Source: Labilithrix sp.
GTDB taxonomy: Bacteria > Myxococcota_A > Polyangia > Polyangiales > Polyangiaceae
NCBI GenBank assembly: GCA_019637225.1
Contig: JAHBWC010000070.1
Location: forward strand, 1-46,269
Reading direction: 5' to 3'
Length of the DNA: 46,269 nucleotides
Shown here: piece after piece, positions 28,200-35,962 of the stretch
Layout of the letters: every line of letters begins with the position of its first letter
Position numbering within the stretch: position 1 is the stretch's first letter
The notes under the pieces: model-generated
The model's database searches: none
The model's input: only the letters and a program-made list of their open reading frames with translations
What the model was told of the DNA's origin: nothing
Made by a program: the position numbers and the translations under genes

Positions 28200-28607
28200 T
28201 TACTCCACCCGGTCGAGGCCCCCCGCGATCCCGTCCGGTCCGTCGCTCGAGATCTCGAAGCCCAGCGGGTCGCGCCGCCCTGGGCACGTCAGCCGCAGCG
28301 GCCGGCCCCACGCGTCGAGCGGTACGTCGCGCGAGTAGCCGCCGACGACGAGCTCGCCGAGCTCCTTGGGGCACGCCCCGGCGTGGTCGGCGCGGTAGCT
28401 CGCGACCGCCCGGTGCATCGTCGTGATCGACGCCCGCGTCGCGCGGACGCCGGCCGACCTCTCCTCGCGCGCGCGGATCCAGAGGACCACGGCGAGGGCG
28501 ACCGCGACGCCGAAGACGATGCGCACCCGCGCGCGGCCGATGACGCCGAACACGCCACGCCTCCGCTCCCACGGGAAGAACACCTTCGACGCACGCTGCC
28601 GCTTCAT
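28200..28607 (-). CDS. GspG-like protein without prepilin leader
   Basis: A 135-residue protein. The C-terminal half looks like the globular part of GspG: MHRAVASYRADHAGACPKEL, then LDAWGRPLRLTCPG and ISSDGPDGIAGGLDRV, which correspond to the DPWG and GPDG loops. The N-terminal part has a TM helix (about 28-45, RVRIVFGVAVALAVVLWI) but no G|FTLIE-type cleavage site and no Glu at +5, so prepilin peptidase processing and classical pilus assembly are not expected. ATG 28607 begins nine bases after the gspF stop. It may be a membrane-anchored pseudopilin-like accessory. GspG-type two-cysteine loops are kept (CPKEL, LTCPG). Confidence 0.8.
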   Translation of the reverse strand: MKRQRASKVFFPWERRRGVFGVIGRARVRIVFGVAVALAVVLWIRAREERSAGVRATRASITTMHRAVASYRADHAGACPKELGELVVGGYSRDVPLDAWGRPLRLTCPGRRDPLGFEISSDGPDGIAGGLDRVE

Positions 28608-28616
28608 GATCGGTCT

Positions 28617-30002
28617 CTACTGCACGAAATCGTTCATCTGGATGAGGGGCATGAGGATGGAGAACGCGATGAACCCGACGCCTCCTCCCATGAAGACGAT
28701 GATGAGCGGCTCGAGGAGGCTCGTCATCGCCTGAACGCGCGTCTCGACCTGGGCGTCGTAGGCGCGCGAGACGTTCTCGAGCATCGTCTCGAGCTGACCG
28801 GACCGTTCGCCGACGGCGATCATGTGGACCACGATCGGCGGGAACTGCTTGCTGCGCTTGAGCGGGACCGAGATCGATTCGCCTTCGCGGATCGAGCCGG
28901 CAGCCTCCTCGACGATCTTCGAGAGCATCGCGTTGTCGAGGACGTGCCGGACGATCTCCATCGCCTTGAGGAGCGGGACGCCGCTCTTCAAGAGCGTCGC
29001 CAGCGTCCGCGAGAAGCGTGACACCGCGAGCATCCGGAACACGGGGCCGAACAGCGGGAGCCGGAGGAGAATTCCGTCCTTCCAGACCTGCCCGGCAGGC
29101 GTGCCGATGTAGACGAGCAGCCGGGCGAGCGCGAAGCCCACGACGACGCCGACGCCGACGCCCATGAGGTAGGAGACCTTCGAGTCGACGGCGAAGAAGA
29201 AGAGGAGCAGCGCCGAGCCGGCGATGATCGCGGACGCGGTCCAGGCGGTCTTCTTCGTCCCCGGCGCGAGCGCCTTGCGGGTGAAGACGAGGCTCGCGAG
29301 CGACGTGACGAACCCGAGCGCCTGGTTCGACGCGAGCGCGCTCGAGACGAAGATGAGCAGCGCCGTGTACCAGGGCAGCGCGCGGTCGAGCGTCGCGTAG
29401 ATGTTCGTCACCTTCGGGACGACGACGACCATCATGACCGTCATCAGGCCCGTGCCGAGCAAGAGCATCAGGATCGGATAGGCGAGCGCGCCGCCGACCT
29501 TGCTCCGGAGGTGCGCCTGCTTCTCCATGAAGTCGGCGAGGCGCTCGAGCACGGTCTCGAGCGTTCCCGACACCTCGCCGGCCGCGACCATGTTCGTGTA
29601 GATGGGCGGGAAGATGTGGGCGTGGGGCTCGAGCGCCTTGGCGAGGCTCGAGCCTTCGTTCAGGCGGTCGCGGATGAGCGCGAGCGTCTTCTGCAGCTCC
29701 TCCTTGTCGACCTGCTCGATCATCGCGGAGACCGCTTCGACGAGGGGGATGCCCGCGCCGACGAGCGTGGCGAGCTGCCGCGTGAGCATCGCGACGTCGC
29801 CGACGGAGACGCGCCGGAAGAACGCGCCGAAGTCGATCGAGCGGCCACGCTTCTTGCCGCGCTTCTCCTCGGAGGCCTCCGTGAGGAGGATCCCCTCGCG
29901 CTTGAGCGCGGCGCGGAGGGCCTTCTGGTTGTCGGCGTCGCGGACGCCGCTCACCTTCTTGCCGCCCGCGACCTTGAGGCCGCTGTAGACCCAGACGGCC
30001 AC
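28617..30002 (-). CDS. gspF: type II secretion inner-membrane platform protein GspF
   Basis: A 461-residue polytopic protein of the T2SS platform (usual length about 400). Two tandem GspF domains are visible: the first with LTRQLATLVGAGIPLVEAV and YTNMVAAGEVSGTLETVLER, the second with FSRTLATLLKSGVPLLKAME and HMIAVGERSGQLETMLENV. Between them are the usual TM segments plus an extra stretch of about 50 residues with further hydrophobic helices (around 215-300), which explains the added length. GTG 30002 is the start, three bases after the gspE stop. The C-terminal TM is LIIVFMGGGVGFIAFSILM. Confidence 0.95.
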   Translation of the reverse strand: MAVWVYSGLKVAGGKKVSGVRDADNQKALRAALKREGILLTEASEEKRGKKRGRSIDFGAFFRRVSVGDVAMLTRQLATLVGAGIPLVEAVSAMIEQVDKEELQKTLALIRDRLNEGSSLAKALEPHAHIFPPIYTNMVAAGEVSGTLETVLERLADFMEKQAHLRSKVGGALAYPILMLLLGTGLMTVMMVVVVPKVTNIYATLDRALPWYTALLIFVSSALASNQALGFVTSLASLVFTRKALAPGTKKTAWTASAIIAGSALLLFFFAVDSKVSYLMGVGVGVVVGFALARLLVYIGTPAGQVWKDGILLRLPLFGPVFRMLAVSRFSRTLATLLKSGVPLLKAMEIVRHVLDNAMLSKIVEEAAGSIREGESISVPLKRSKQFPPIVVHMIAVGERSGQLETMLENVSRAYDAQVETRVQAMTSLLEPLIIVFMGGGVGFIAFSILMPLIQMNDFVQ

Positions 30003-30005
30003 GGC

Positions 30006-31814
30006 TCAGACCCTCACGTTCCGGACGCTCGGCGGAGGCTCGGCCTCCACGTCGTCCTGCGTCGCGACGAGGATCTCCTCGACGCTCGTGAGGCCCGAGA
30101 GCACCTTGCGCGCGCCGTCGTCGCGCAGGCTGTCCATGCCCTGCTCCATCGCGGCGCGCTTGACCGCCTGCGCGTCCGCGCCCTTCAGGACGAGCGGACC
30201 GACGGTGTCGTCCATCATCAGGAGCTCGTAGATGCCGCGGCGGCCGCTGAAGCCGGTCTGCGCGCACTTGTCGCAGCCCTTCGGCTTGAAGAACGTCAGG
30301 TACGGCGGCGGATCCTCCTCGAGCGGATCGGCCGACTGGACGTTGCGCGGGTAGTAGCGCGAGCTCGCGATCGTCTGGCGCCGGCGGCGCGAGGCGGCGC
30401 GCTCGGCGGTGATGCCGAGCTCCTCGAGGTCGGTCCGCGAGGCCTCGTACGGCTCCTTGCAGTGCGGGCACAGGACGCGGACGAGGCGCTGCGCGAGGAT
30501 CCCGATGACCGACGAGCGGAGCAAGAACGGCTCGACGCCCATGTCGATCATGCGGGTGAACGCGCCGGCGGCGTCGTTCGTGTGGATCGTCGAGAGCACG
30601 AGGTGACCGGTGAGCGACGCGTTGATCGCGATCTCGACGGTCTCCTTGTCGCGGATCTCACCGACCATGACGACGTCGGGGTCCTGACGGAGGAAGGCGC
30701 GGAGCGCGCTCGCGAACGTCAGGCCGATCTTCGCGTTGACGTGGACCTGGTGGATCTGCGGCAGCTCGTACTCGACCGGATCCTCGGCCGTGAGGATGTT
30801 GATGTTCGGCTGGTTGATCCGGTTCAGGCACGCGTAGAGCGTCGTCGTCTTGCCGGAGCCGGTCGGACCGGTGACGAGGATGATGCCGTCGGGCCGGTGG
30901 ATGAGGTTGTCCATCAGCGCGTAGTCGCGCCCGGAGAAGCCGAGATCGGGCAGGTCGAGGAGCACGCTCGACTTGTTCAAGAGACGCATGACGATGCGCT
31001 CGTAACCGCGGCTCGTCGGGATCGTGCTGACGCGGATGTCGAAGCTCTTGCCGGCGATCTTCTTCGTGATGCGGCCGTCCTGCGGGAGGCGCTTCTCCGC
31101 GATGTTGAGCGCGCTCTCGATCTTGATACGGCTGACGATGCTGCTCATGAACGCTCGCGGCGCGCGGCGCGCCACGTAGAGCTCGCCGTCGATGCGGTAG
31201 CGGACGATGACCTCTTTCTCTTCCGGCTCGATGTGGATATCGCTCGCGCGCTCCTTCATCGCCTGGAGGAAGAGCGAGTTGACCCAGCGGATGACCGGCG
31301 CCTCGTCGTCGGAGTCGAGGATGTCGCCGACGCCCGCCTCGTCGACCTGCTCCTCGTCGCTCTCGAGCTCGCCGCCGCCCGCCTCGCGCTCGTAGACGCG
31401 GTTGATCGCGTCCTCGATGCGCTCGCTCGGCGCGACGCTGGCCTCGACCGGCTTGCCGAAGAGGACGCGGAGCTCGTCGATCGCGATCGTGTCGAACGGA
31501 TCGCCGACGAGGCAGAAGACGGAGAAGTCGTCCTCGTTCGTCACGAGGATCTTGTGCGACTTGGCGAAGCTGATGGGCAGGCGCGTCGCCAGCGCCGTCG
31601 AGATGCGATCGGGCTCGGGCTTGTCGACGTACGGCAGCTCGGACTCGTCCGCGAGCGCCTTGGCGATCGTCGCCTCGTCGATGATGTTCCCGTTGACCAG
31701 GAGGTCGACGAGGTCGATGCCCTTCTCGCGCTGGACGGCGTACAGGGCCTCGAGGCGCTCTACGGGAACGCCTGCGCGCCGGTGCAAAATTTCGCCGAGG
31801 AAGCGCTGTTCCAT
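30006..31814 (-). CDS. gspE: type II secretion ATPase GspE
   Basis: A 602-residue secretion ATPase that powers pseudopilus assembly. Domains: N-terminal GspE/MshE-type helical domain (1-130, LGEILHRRAG), ATPase with Walker A GPTGSGKTTT (316-325), Asp box TAEDPVEYE (342-350), Walker B DVVMVGEIRD (380-389), the His box STIHTNDA, and a tetracysteine zinc site CPHC (449-452) and CDKC (514-517). The cysteine pairs are about 61 residues apart, wider than usual, because of a basic and Pro-rich insert. ATG 31814 lies two bases after the gspD stop. The open frame upstream to 34376 is a shadow of gspD. Confidence 0.97.
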   Translation of the reverse strand: MEQRFLGEILHRRAGVPVERLEALYAVQREKGIDLVDLLVNGNIIDEATIAKALADESELPYVDKPEPDRISTALATRLPISFAKSHKILVTNEDDFSVFCLVGDPFDTIAIDELRVLFGKPVEASVAPSERIEDAINRVYEREAGGGELESDEEQVDEAGVGDILDSDDEAPVIRWVNSLFLQAMKERASDIHIEPEEKEVIVRYRIDGELYVARRAPRAFMSSIVSRIKIESALNIAEKRLPQDGRITKKIAGKSFDIRVSTIPTSRGYERIVMRLLNKSSVLLDLPDLGFSGRDYALMDNLIHRPDGIILVTGPTGSGKTTTLYACLNRINQPNINILTAEDPVEYELPQIHQVHVNAKIGLTFASALRAFLRQDPDVVMVGEIRDKETVEIAINASLTGHLVLSTIHTNDAAGAFTRMIDMGVEPFLLRSSVIGILAQRLVRVLCPHCKEPYEASRTDLEELGITAERAASRRRRQTIASSRYYPRNVQSADPLEEDPPPYLTFFKPKGCDKCAQTGFSGRRGIYELLMMDDTVGPLVLKGADAQAVKRAAMEQGMDSLRDDGARKVLSGLTSVEEILVATQDDVEAEPPPSVRNVRV

Positions 31815-31816
31815 GA

Positions 31817-34414
31817 CTACTTCTCGATCTTCTCGATGTTCCTCACGGCCGGGTTCACGTTGATCGGGGGCGCGCCGCCGCCGGGCGCGCCGGCGCCGGG
31901 CGGCATCGGCGGCTGCGACGGGCTCCCGCCACCCGCACCCCCGGTCGACGGCCGCATGTTCTGGGGCATCTCGAGCGGCTGCTGGGGCTCGTGGGTCTTC
32001 GGCGTCTTGGGACGGGCGATCTCGTCGAGGCGCTTCCGCTCCTCGAGCTTCGCGTACGCCTGGCGGATGTCCTCGACGAGGCCGTTGGTCCGCGACCAGT
32101 CCTTCGGCGGCTTGTAGTCGGAGGTCTCGCTGAAGACGAAGTACCGGTCGAGGTACTCCTGGCGCTCCTGCATCTTGCGCTCGAACACCGTGCGAAGGTC
32201 GTCCTGGCTCCGGATGATGTACGGCGTGAGCACGAGGATGAGGTTGCGCTTCTCGTTCTGGTTCGTCCGCTTGCGGAAGAGCGCGCCGAGCACCGGGATG
32301 TCGCCGAGGACCGGGACCTTCTCCTCCGTGCGCCCGACGACGTTGCGGATCAGGCCGCCGATCACGATCGTCTGCTGATCGGCCACGACGAGCTTCGTCG
32401 TCGCCGTGCGCTTGCCGATCTGGAACGCGCCCGAGGTGCCGCCGACGTTCGCGCCGACCTCGCTGATCTCCTCGGTGATGTCGAGGCGGACCTCGTTGGA
32501 GTCGTTGAGGTGCGGCTTGACCTTGATCTTCGTGCCGACGTCCTGGCGCTGCACGCCGCCGAAGGCGCCGAGGCCGCCGAGCGCGCCGAGGCCGCCGAGC
32601 GCGCCGGCCGCTCCCGCCGCGCCGCTCGCGCCCGCGAGACCTGCGAGCGAGCCGAGGCCCTGGTTCGTCTGGAGCGGGACGTTGTCGCCGACGTTGATCT
32701 CGGCGTCCTCGTTGTCGAGCGCGAGGATGTGCGGCGTCGAGAGGAGATCGGTGTCGCCCGTCCGCGCGATCGCCTGGATGAACGTGCCGAACGCCGGGAT
32801 CGAGATGCCCGTTCCGAGGAAGTTCTGGGAGCCGGCGACGCCCGGACCGCGGACGCCGAGCGCGAAGCCCTGGAGCGCCTCGGGATCGGTCGGGATCGGC
32901 GGGATGGTGTTGGTGATCTTGTTTCCGCCGAAGAGGACCGAGTCGTTGCCGGCGTTGCTGATGCCGGAGTCGAACGGGGCGCCGCCGTGGAAGCTGACGC
33001 CGAAGGTGTCCGAGCGCTTCAGCTGGAGGTCCATGATGACCGCCTCGATGAAGACCTGACGGCGCGGCTGATCGAGGCGATCGATGACGGCGCGGAGCGA
33101 GACGTAGTCGCGGAGCGACGAGGTGATGACGATCGCGTTGGTGGCCTTGTCGGCCGACACCTTCACGCCGCCCTCGAAGATGCCGGACTGCGCGCCTTGC
33201 GCCGGCCCGGCTTGCGCGACCTGGCCGCGGCCGCCCGGAGGCGCCCCGCCCGGCGCGCCGGTGCCGCCCGCGCCCGTGATGATGTCGTTCAGCGTCTTGG
33301 TGAGCTCGGTCGCGTCGGCATGCTGGAGAGGCAGGACGTGGATCTCGCCCTCGCCCGTCTGCGGGACGTCGATGCGCTTGATGAGCTCGAGCATGCGCAG
33401 GTACGCGCGCTCGGTCGCGACGATGATGAGCGTGTTCGAGCGATCGTCGGCGACGACCTTCGCGACGTGGAGGTCGCCGACCGCGGGGGCGGCGCTGCCG
33501 CCGGCGCCGCCGGGCTTCGGCGACGAGGGGGGCGCGGAGCCGCTGCCCTTCACGTCGAAGAGCTCGTTGATCTTCTTCTCGACCTCCTGGGCCGACGAGT
33601 AGTGGATCGGCTCGATGAAGATCTGGTCGCCCGACGAGCCGACGTCGATCTCGTCGAGGATGGTCATCAGCCGCCGGATGTTCGTCCCGGTGTCGGTGAT
33701 GATGATCATGTTGCCCGGTCCGTAGACCGTGATGTCGGCTTCCTTCGACTTGAACTTCCCGAGCACGCCCGCCGCGTCGTCGGCGCTGATGTGCCCGAGG
33801 CGGTGCATACGCGTGACGTAGCGATCCTCGTTCGGCGTGCCCTGGTGCGTCCCGTAGATCGGCGTCTCGGTCGAGGAGACGGCGTCGGTGTCGACGATCT
33901 TGAGGAAGCGGCCGTGAGGGACGACGGTGAGCTTGTTCGTCTCGAGGATCGAGAGGAAGGCCTGGTACGCCTCTGCGACGGTGATCTTCTGCGGCGAGTA
34001 GACGGTCGCCTTGATGTTCTTCACCTTGCCGCCGAAGATGAAGCGCTTGCCGGTGAGCTGCGAGATCACCCGGACGAGCTCGCCGAGGTCCGCGTCCTCG
34101 AGCGAGAACGTGACCTTGTAGTTCGGGCTCCGCGGCTCGAACTCGATCGAGCTCTCGAACTGCGAGAGGCCGCTCGTGTCGGCCTGCGACTTTCCGGTCG
34201 CGCCGGCGCCGGGCGCCGCCGCAGGGGCGGGAGCGGGCGCGGGCGTCGGGGTCCCGGCGGGCGCGTCGGTGGCGCCGCCGACCGCTCCGGCCACGTTGCC
34301 GCCGGGTGGCTGCGCGACGCGATCGCGGAGGCGTGGCTGGGCGTGCAGCTGGCCGACGACGAGTGGGACAGCGCATGCGACGAGCGCGAGGTGGGCGACG
34401 TTTCGCTTCTTCAT
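31817..34414 (-). CDS. gspD: type II secretion outer-membrane secretin GspD
   Basis: An 865-residue secretin, longer than usual (about 650-700). Signal peptide (ending GQLHAQ), a Pro/Ala linker (about 40-75), N0 domain (KVTFSLEDADLGELVRVISQ), N1-N3 repeats (for example IFIEPIHYSSAQEVEKKINE and IHVLPLQHADATELTKTL) with Gly-rich loops between them, and the secretin barrel (FGVSFHGGAPF, DTDLLSTPHILALDNEDAEI, VADQQTIVIGGLI, VPVLGDIPVLGALF). An LGGLGALGGLGAFGG-type repeat (around residues 625-660) is inserted in the barrel-forming part. After the barrel comes a long charged, helical C-terminal extension and Gly/Pro tail, perhaps for contacts with a pilotin or the wall. No lipobox is seen. Confidence 0.97.
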   Translation of the reverse strand: MKKRNVAHLALVACAVPLVVGQLHAQPRLRDRVAQPPGGNVAGAVGGATDAPAGTPTPAPAPAPAAAPGAGATGKSQADTSGLSQFESSIEFEPRSPNYKVTFSLEDADLGELVRVISQLTGKRFIFGGKVKNIKATVYSPQKITVAEAYQAFLSILETNKLTVVPHGRFLKIVDTDAVSSTETPIYGTHQGTPNEDRYVTRMHRLGHISADDAAGVLGKFKSKEADITVYGPGNMIIITDTGTNIRRLMTILDEIDVGSSGDQIFIEPIHYSSAQEVEKKINELFDVKGSGSAPPSSPKPGGAGGSAAPAVGDLHVAKVVADDRSNTLIIVATERAYLRMLELIKRIDVPQTGEGEIHVLPLQHADATELTKTLNDIITGAGGTGAPGGAPPGGRGQVAQAGPAQGAQSGIFEGGVKVSADKATNAIVITSSLRDYVSLRAVIDRLDQPRRQVFIEAVIMDLQLKRSDTFGVSFHGGAPFDSGISNAGNDSVLFGGNKITNTIPPIPTDPEALQGFALGVRGPGVAGSQNFLGTGISIPAFGTFIQAIARTGDTDLLSTPHILALDNEDAEINVGDNVPLQTNQGLGSLAGLAGASGAAGAAGALGGLGALGGLGAFGGVQRQDVGTKIKVKPHLNDSNEVRLDITEEISEVGANVGGTSGAFQIGKRTATTKLVVADQQTIVIGGLIRNVVGRTEEKVPVLGDIPVLGALFRKRTNQNEKRNLILVLTPYIIRSQDDLRTVFERKMQERQEYLDRYFVFSETSDYKPPKDWSRTNGLVEDIRQAYAKLEERKRLDEIARPKTPKTHEPQQPLEMPQNMRPSTGGAGGGSPSQPPMPPGAGAPGGGAPPINVNPAVRNIEKIEK

Positions 34415-34436
34415 CGAACGTGTTCGGAATCTCGGG

Positions 34437-34703
34437 TCAGATCGATTGGGAGCCAGTCACGCCGGGACGAGCCACGCTGGGCTTCTTCGGCGCCGCTGTA
34501 TCGGTTTCGGAGACGTCGGAAGCCTTGGGCTCGCCCACCGCCTTGTTCGCGACGGTGACCGCGGCGATGGAGAGCGTGCCGACGAACAGGACGCAAGCAC
34601 CGACGAGGACGGCGACGGTGCGGACCGTGCGCCCGACGAGATCGCGCGGCTCGTGAACGCCGAGGCTCGTCGCGATCTTCTTGTCTTCAGGGGTCGGCGT
34701 CAT
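34437..34703 (-). CDS. small single-TM protein between gspC and gspD
   Basis: An 88-residue protein that I do not recognise. Cytoplasmic N-terminus (MTPTPEDKKIATSLGVHEP), one TM helix (about 28-53, TVAVLVGACVLFVGTLSIAAVTVA), then a 35-residue Ser/Thr/Pro/Lys-rich tail predicted outside the membrane. ATG 34703 lies seven bases after gspC; its stop is 22 bases before gspD. Placement between the two proteins that interact across the periplasm (GspC and GspD) suggests an accessory of the secretin-platform junction; this is inference. No lipobox, so it is not a typical pilotin. Confidence 0.75.
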   Translation of the reverse strand: MTPTPEDKKIATSLGVHEPRDLVGRTVRTVAVLVGACVLFVGTLSIAAVTVANKAVGEPKASDVSETDTAAPKKPSVARPGVTGSQSI

Positions 34704-34710
34704 GTCGCGC

Positions 34711-35679
34711 TCACTTGATGTTGTAGTCGATGTTCATGTTCTGCCCGCGGCGGTTCAGGCTGATGGTCAGCTTGTCCGCGGTGCGGAGCCGCGCGTAGGC
34801 CTCGAGCGCCTTCTCCGGGCTCGACATGTCGAAGCCGTTGATCGTCTGGAGGCGATCGCCGTTCTCCATGCCGAGCACGCCGAGCAACGTCTCCTGACGA
34901 ACGCCGAAGAGGCGGATGCCGACGACGCGCCCGTTCTCCTGCTCGGGGACGATTCGAGCCTGCCGCATCAGATCGGCCTGGTTCTCGAGGATCTTGTCTA
35001 CGACGCCGCGGTCGATGTTGTACTCGTTCGGGCTCACCTTCTGGATGCCCTTGGCGATCGACGGGTCGAGCGACTTCGCGCCGCCGCTCGGCGCCGGTCC
35101 GCTCGCGGCGGGCGCGGGCGCGGGCGCGGCGGCCTTGATCTCGGCCTTGTCGAAGAGCGTCGCCTGACAGAGCGAGCCGCCGCTCTCGAGCCAGACGCGG
35201 TCCCACCCGACGAAGTGGACCTGCTTGCCGTTCACGTCGCCGCCGCGGCGCCGCATGATGCTCTTGCCGTCGCCGCTGCCGAACGCCGCGAACGACCACT
35301 CGGGGTCTCCCGAGGCGGCGATGATGAGCACCTTCACGCCGTCGCACCTCGGCGCGTTGCCCGGATCGCTGGTGTCGACCGGCCCGGAGGCCACGCCGCC
35401 GATCTCGTCGGAGACGGGCGGCGGCTTGAGCGAACCGGTGACGTGATCGAACGGGTTGCGGTCGAGGATCGGCTCGGCGCTCGTGCTACGACGCGCGGCC
35501 CCCGACGCGGGGGCGACCTTGGCGACCGGCGGCGGCGCCGAGAGCGCCTTCTCGTCCGGGCCGAGGTTGATCCCGACGAGCTGCGTGACGGCCTGAGCGT
35601 TGAGGAGGGCCGCGATCGCGATCAACGGGAGGATCACGATCCAGAAGTTCTTCTTCAGCAGCTGATCGACTTGAACCAT
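34711..35679 (-). CDS. gspC: type II secretion inner-membrane protein GspC
   Basis: A 322-residue bitopic protein coupling the platform to the secretin. Short cytoplasmic start, TM helix (about 11-32, FWIVILPLIAIAALLNAQAV), the conserved ILDRNPFD motif followed by the homology-region beta domain (about 70-175, WSFAAFGSG, FVGWDRVWLE, which probably contacts GspD N0), an Ala/Pro linker, and a C-terminal PDZ domain (about 225-320, GVVDKILENQADLMRQARIV, FGVRQETLLGVLGMENGDRLQTINGFD split over the two segments typical of GspC PDZ). It is the first gene of the operon; ATG 35679. Confidence 0.93.
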   Translation of the reverse strand: MVQVDQLLKKNFWIVILPLIAIAALLNAQAVTQLVGINLGPDEKALSAPPPVAKVAPASGAARRSTSAEPILDRNPFDHVTGSLKPPPVSDEIGGVASGPVDTSDPGNAPRCDGVKVLIIAASGDPEWSFAAFGSGDGKSIMRRRGGDVNGKQVHFVGWDRVWLESGGSLCQATLFDKAEIKAAAPAPAPAASGPAPSGGAKSLDPSIAKGIQKVSPNEYNIDRGVVDKILENQADLMRQARIVPEQENGRVVGIRLFGVRQETLLGVLGMENGDRLQTINGFDMSSPEKALEAYARLRTADKLTISLNRRGQNMNIDYNIK

Positions 35680-35738
35680 CGCCTAACTGAGCCGGACACC
35701 CGAAACGCGCAGCGCGCCATTCCGGTACGGCCGTCCAA

Positions 35739-35753
35739 GCGAGGGGCATGCCA
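35739..35753 (-). promoter_or_regulatory. candidate sigma-54-type promoter for the gsp operon
   Basis: On the minus strand TGGCATGCCCCTCGC shows GG and GC dinucleotides 10 bases apart, as in the -24/-12 pattern (TGGCA, then TTGC; one T changed to C). It lies 60 bases upstream of the gspC ATG. No activator gene is nearby, so this is weak. Confidence 0.25.
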
Positions 35754-35805
35754 CAGCTTTAGCTGCCGAAGATCAAGGGGTTTCTCGGCAAATCCGGCCT
35801 GTGGA

Positions 35806-35827
35806 CAACCTGTGGCTCGCCAGGTTG
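35806..35827. promoter_or_regulatory. inverted repeat in the gspC/cysD divergent region
   Basis: CAACCTG (35806-35812) and CAGGTTG (35821-35827) form a seven-base dyad with an eight-base spacer in the 283-base region between gspC and cysD. It is placed as an operator might be for either gene. The region otherwise holds no gene. Confidence 0.35.
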
Positions 35828-35962
35828 GCGCGCCCCCGGCTGGAGAGCCCCTCGCGGTGACAAAGTGACAATCGAACTTCACGCGCCGCGATGTTTGGCC
35901 CCCGCGGGCTCGGCGGGCTCTACCCGTCGAGAGTTCGTCATGCTAGACGTACTTTCGTTATC

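Noticed and set aside
30006..34376. A single 1456-codon open frame covering gspE and gspD
   Set aside because: Only the part from 31814 down is protein-like (GspE). The upstream part is an Arg-rich shadow of gspD in another frame, caused by few stops at high GC.
35800..35808. DnaA-box-like TGTGGACAA near gspC
   Set aside because: A single nine-base near-match with no cluster, no AT-rich unwinding region and no dnaA or dnaN nearby; not an origin.
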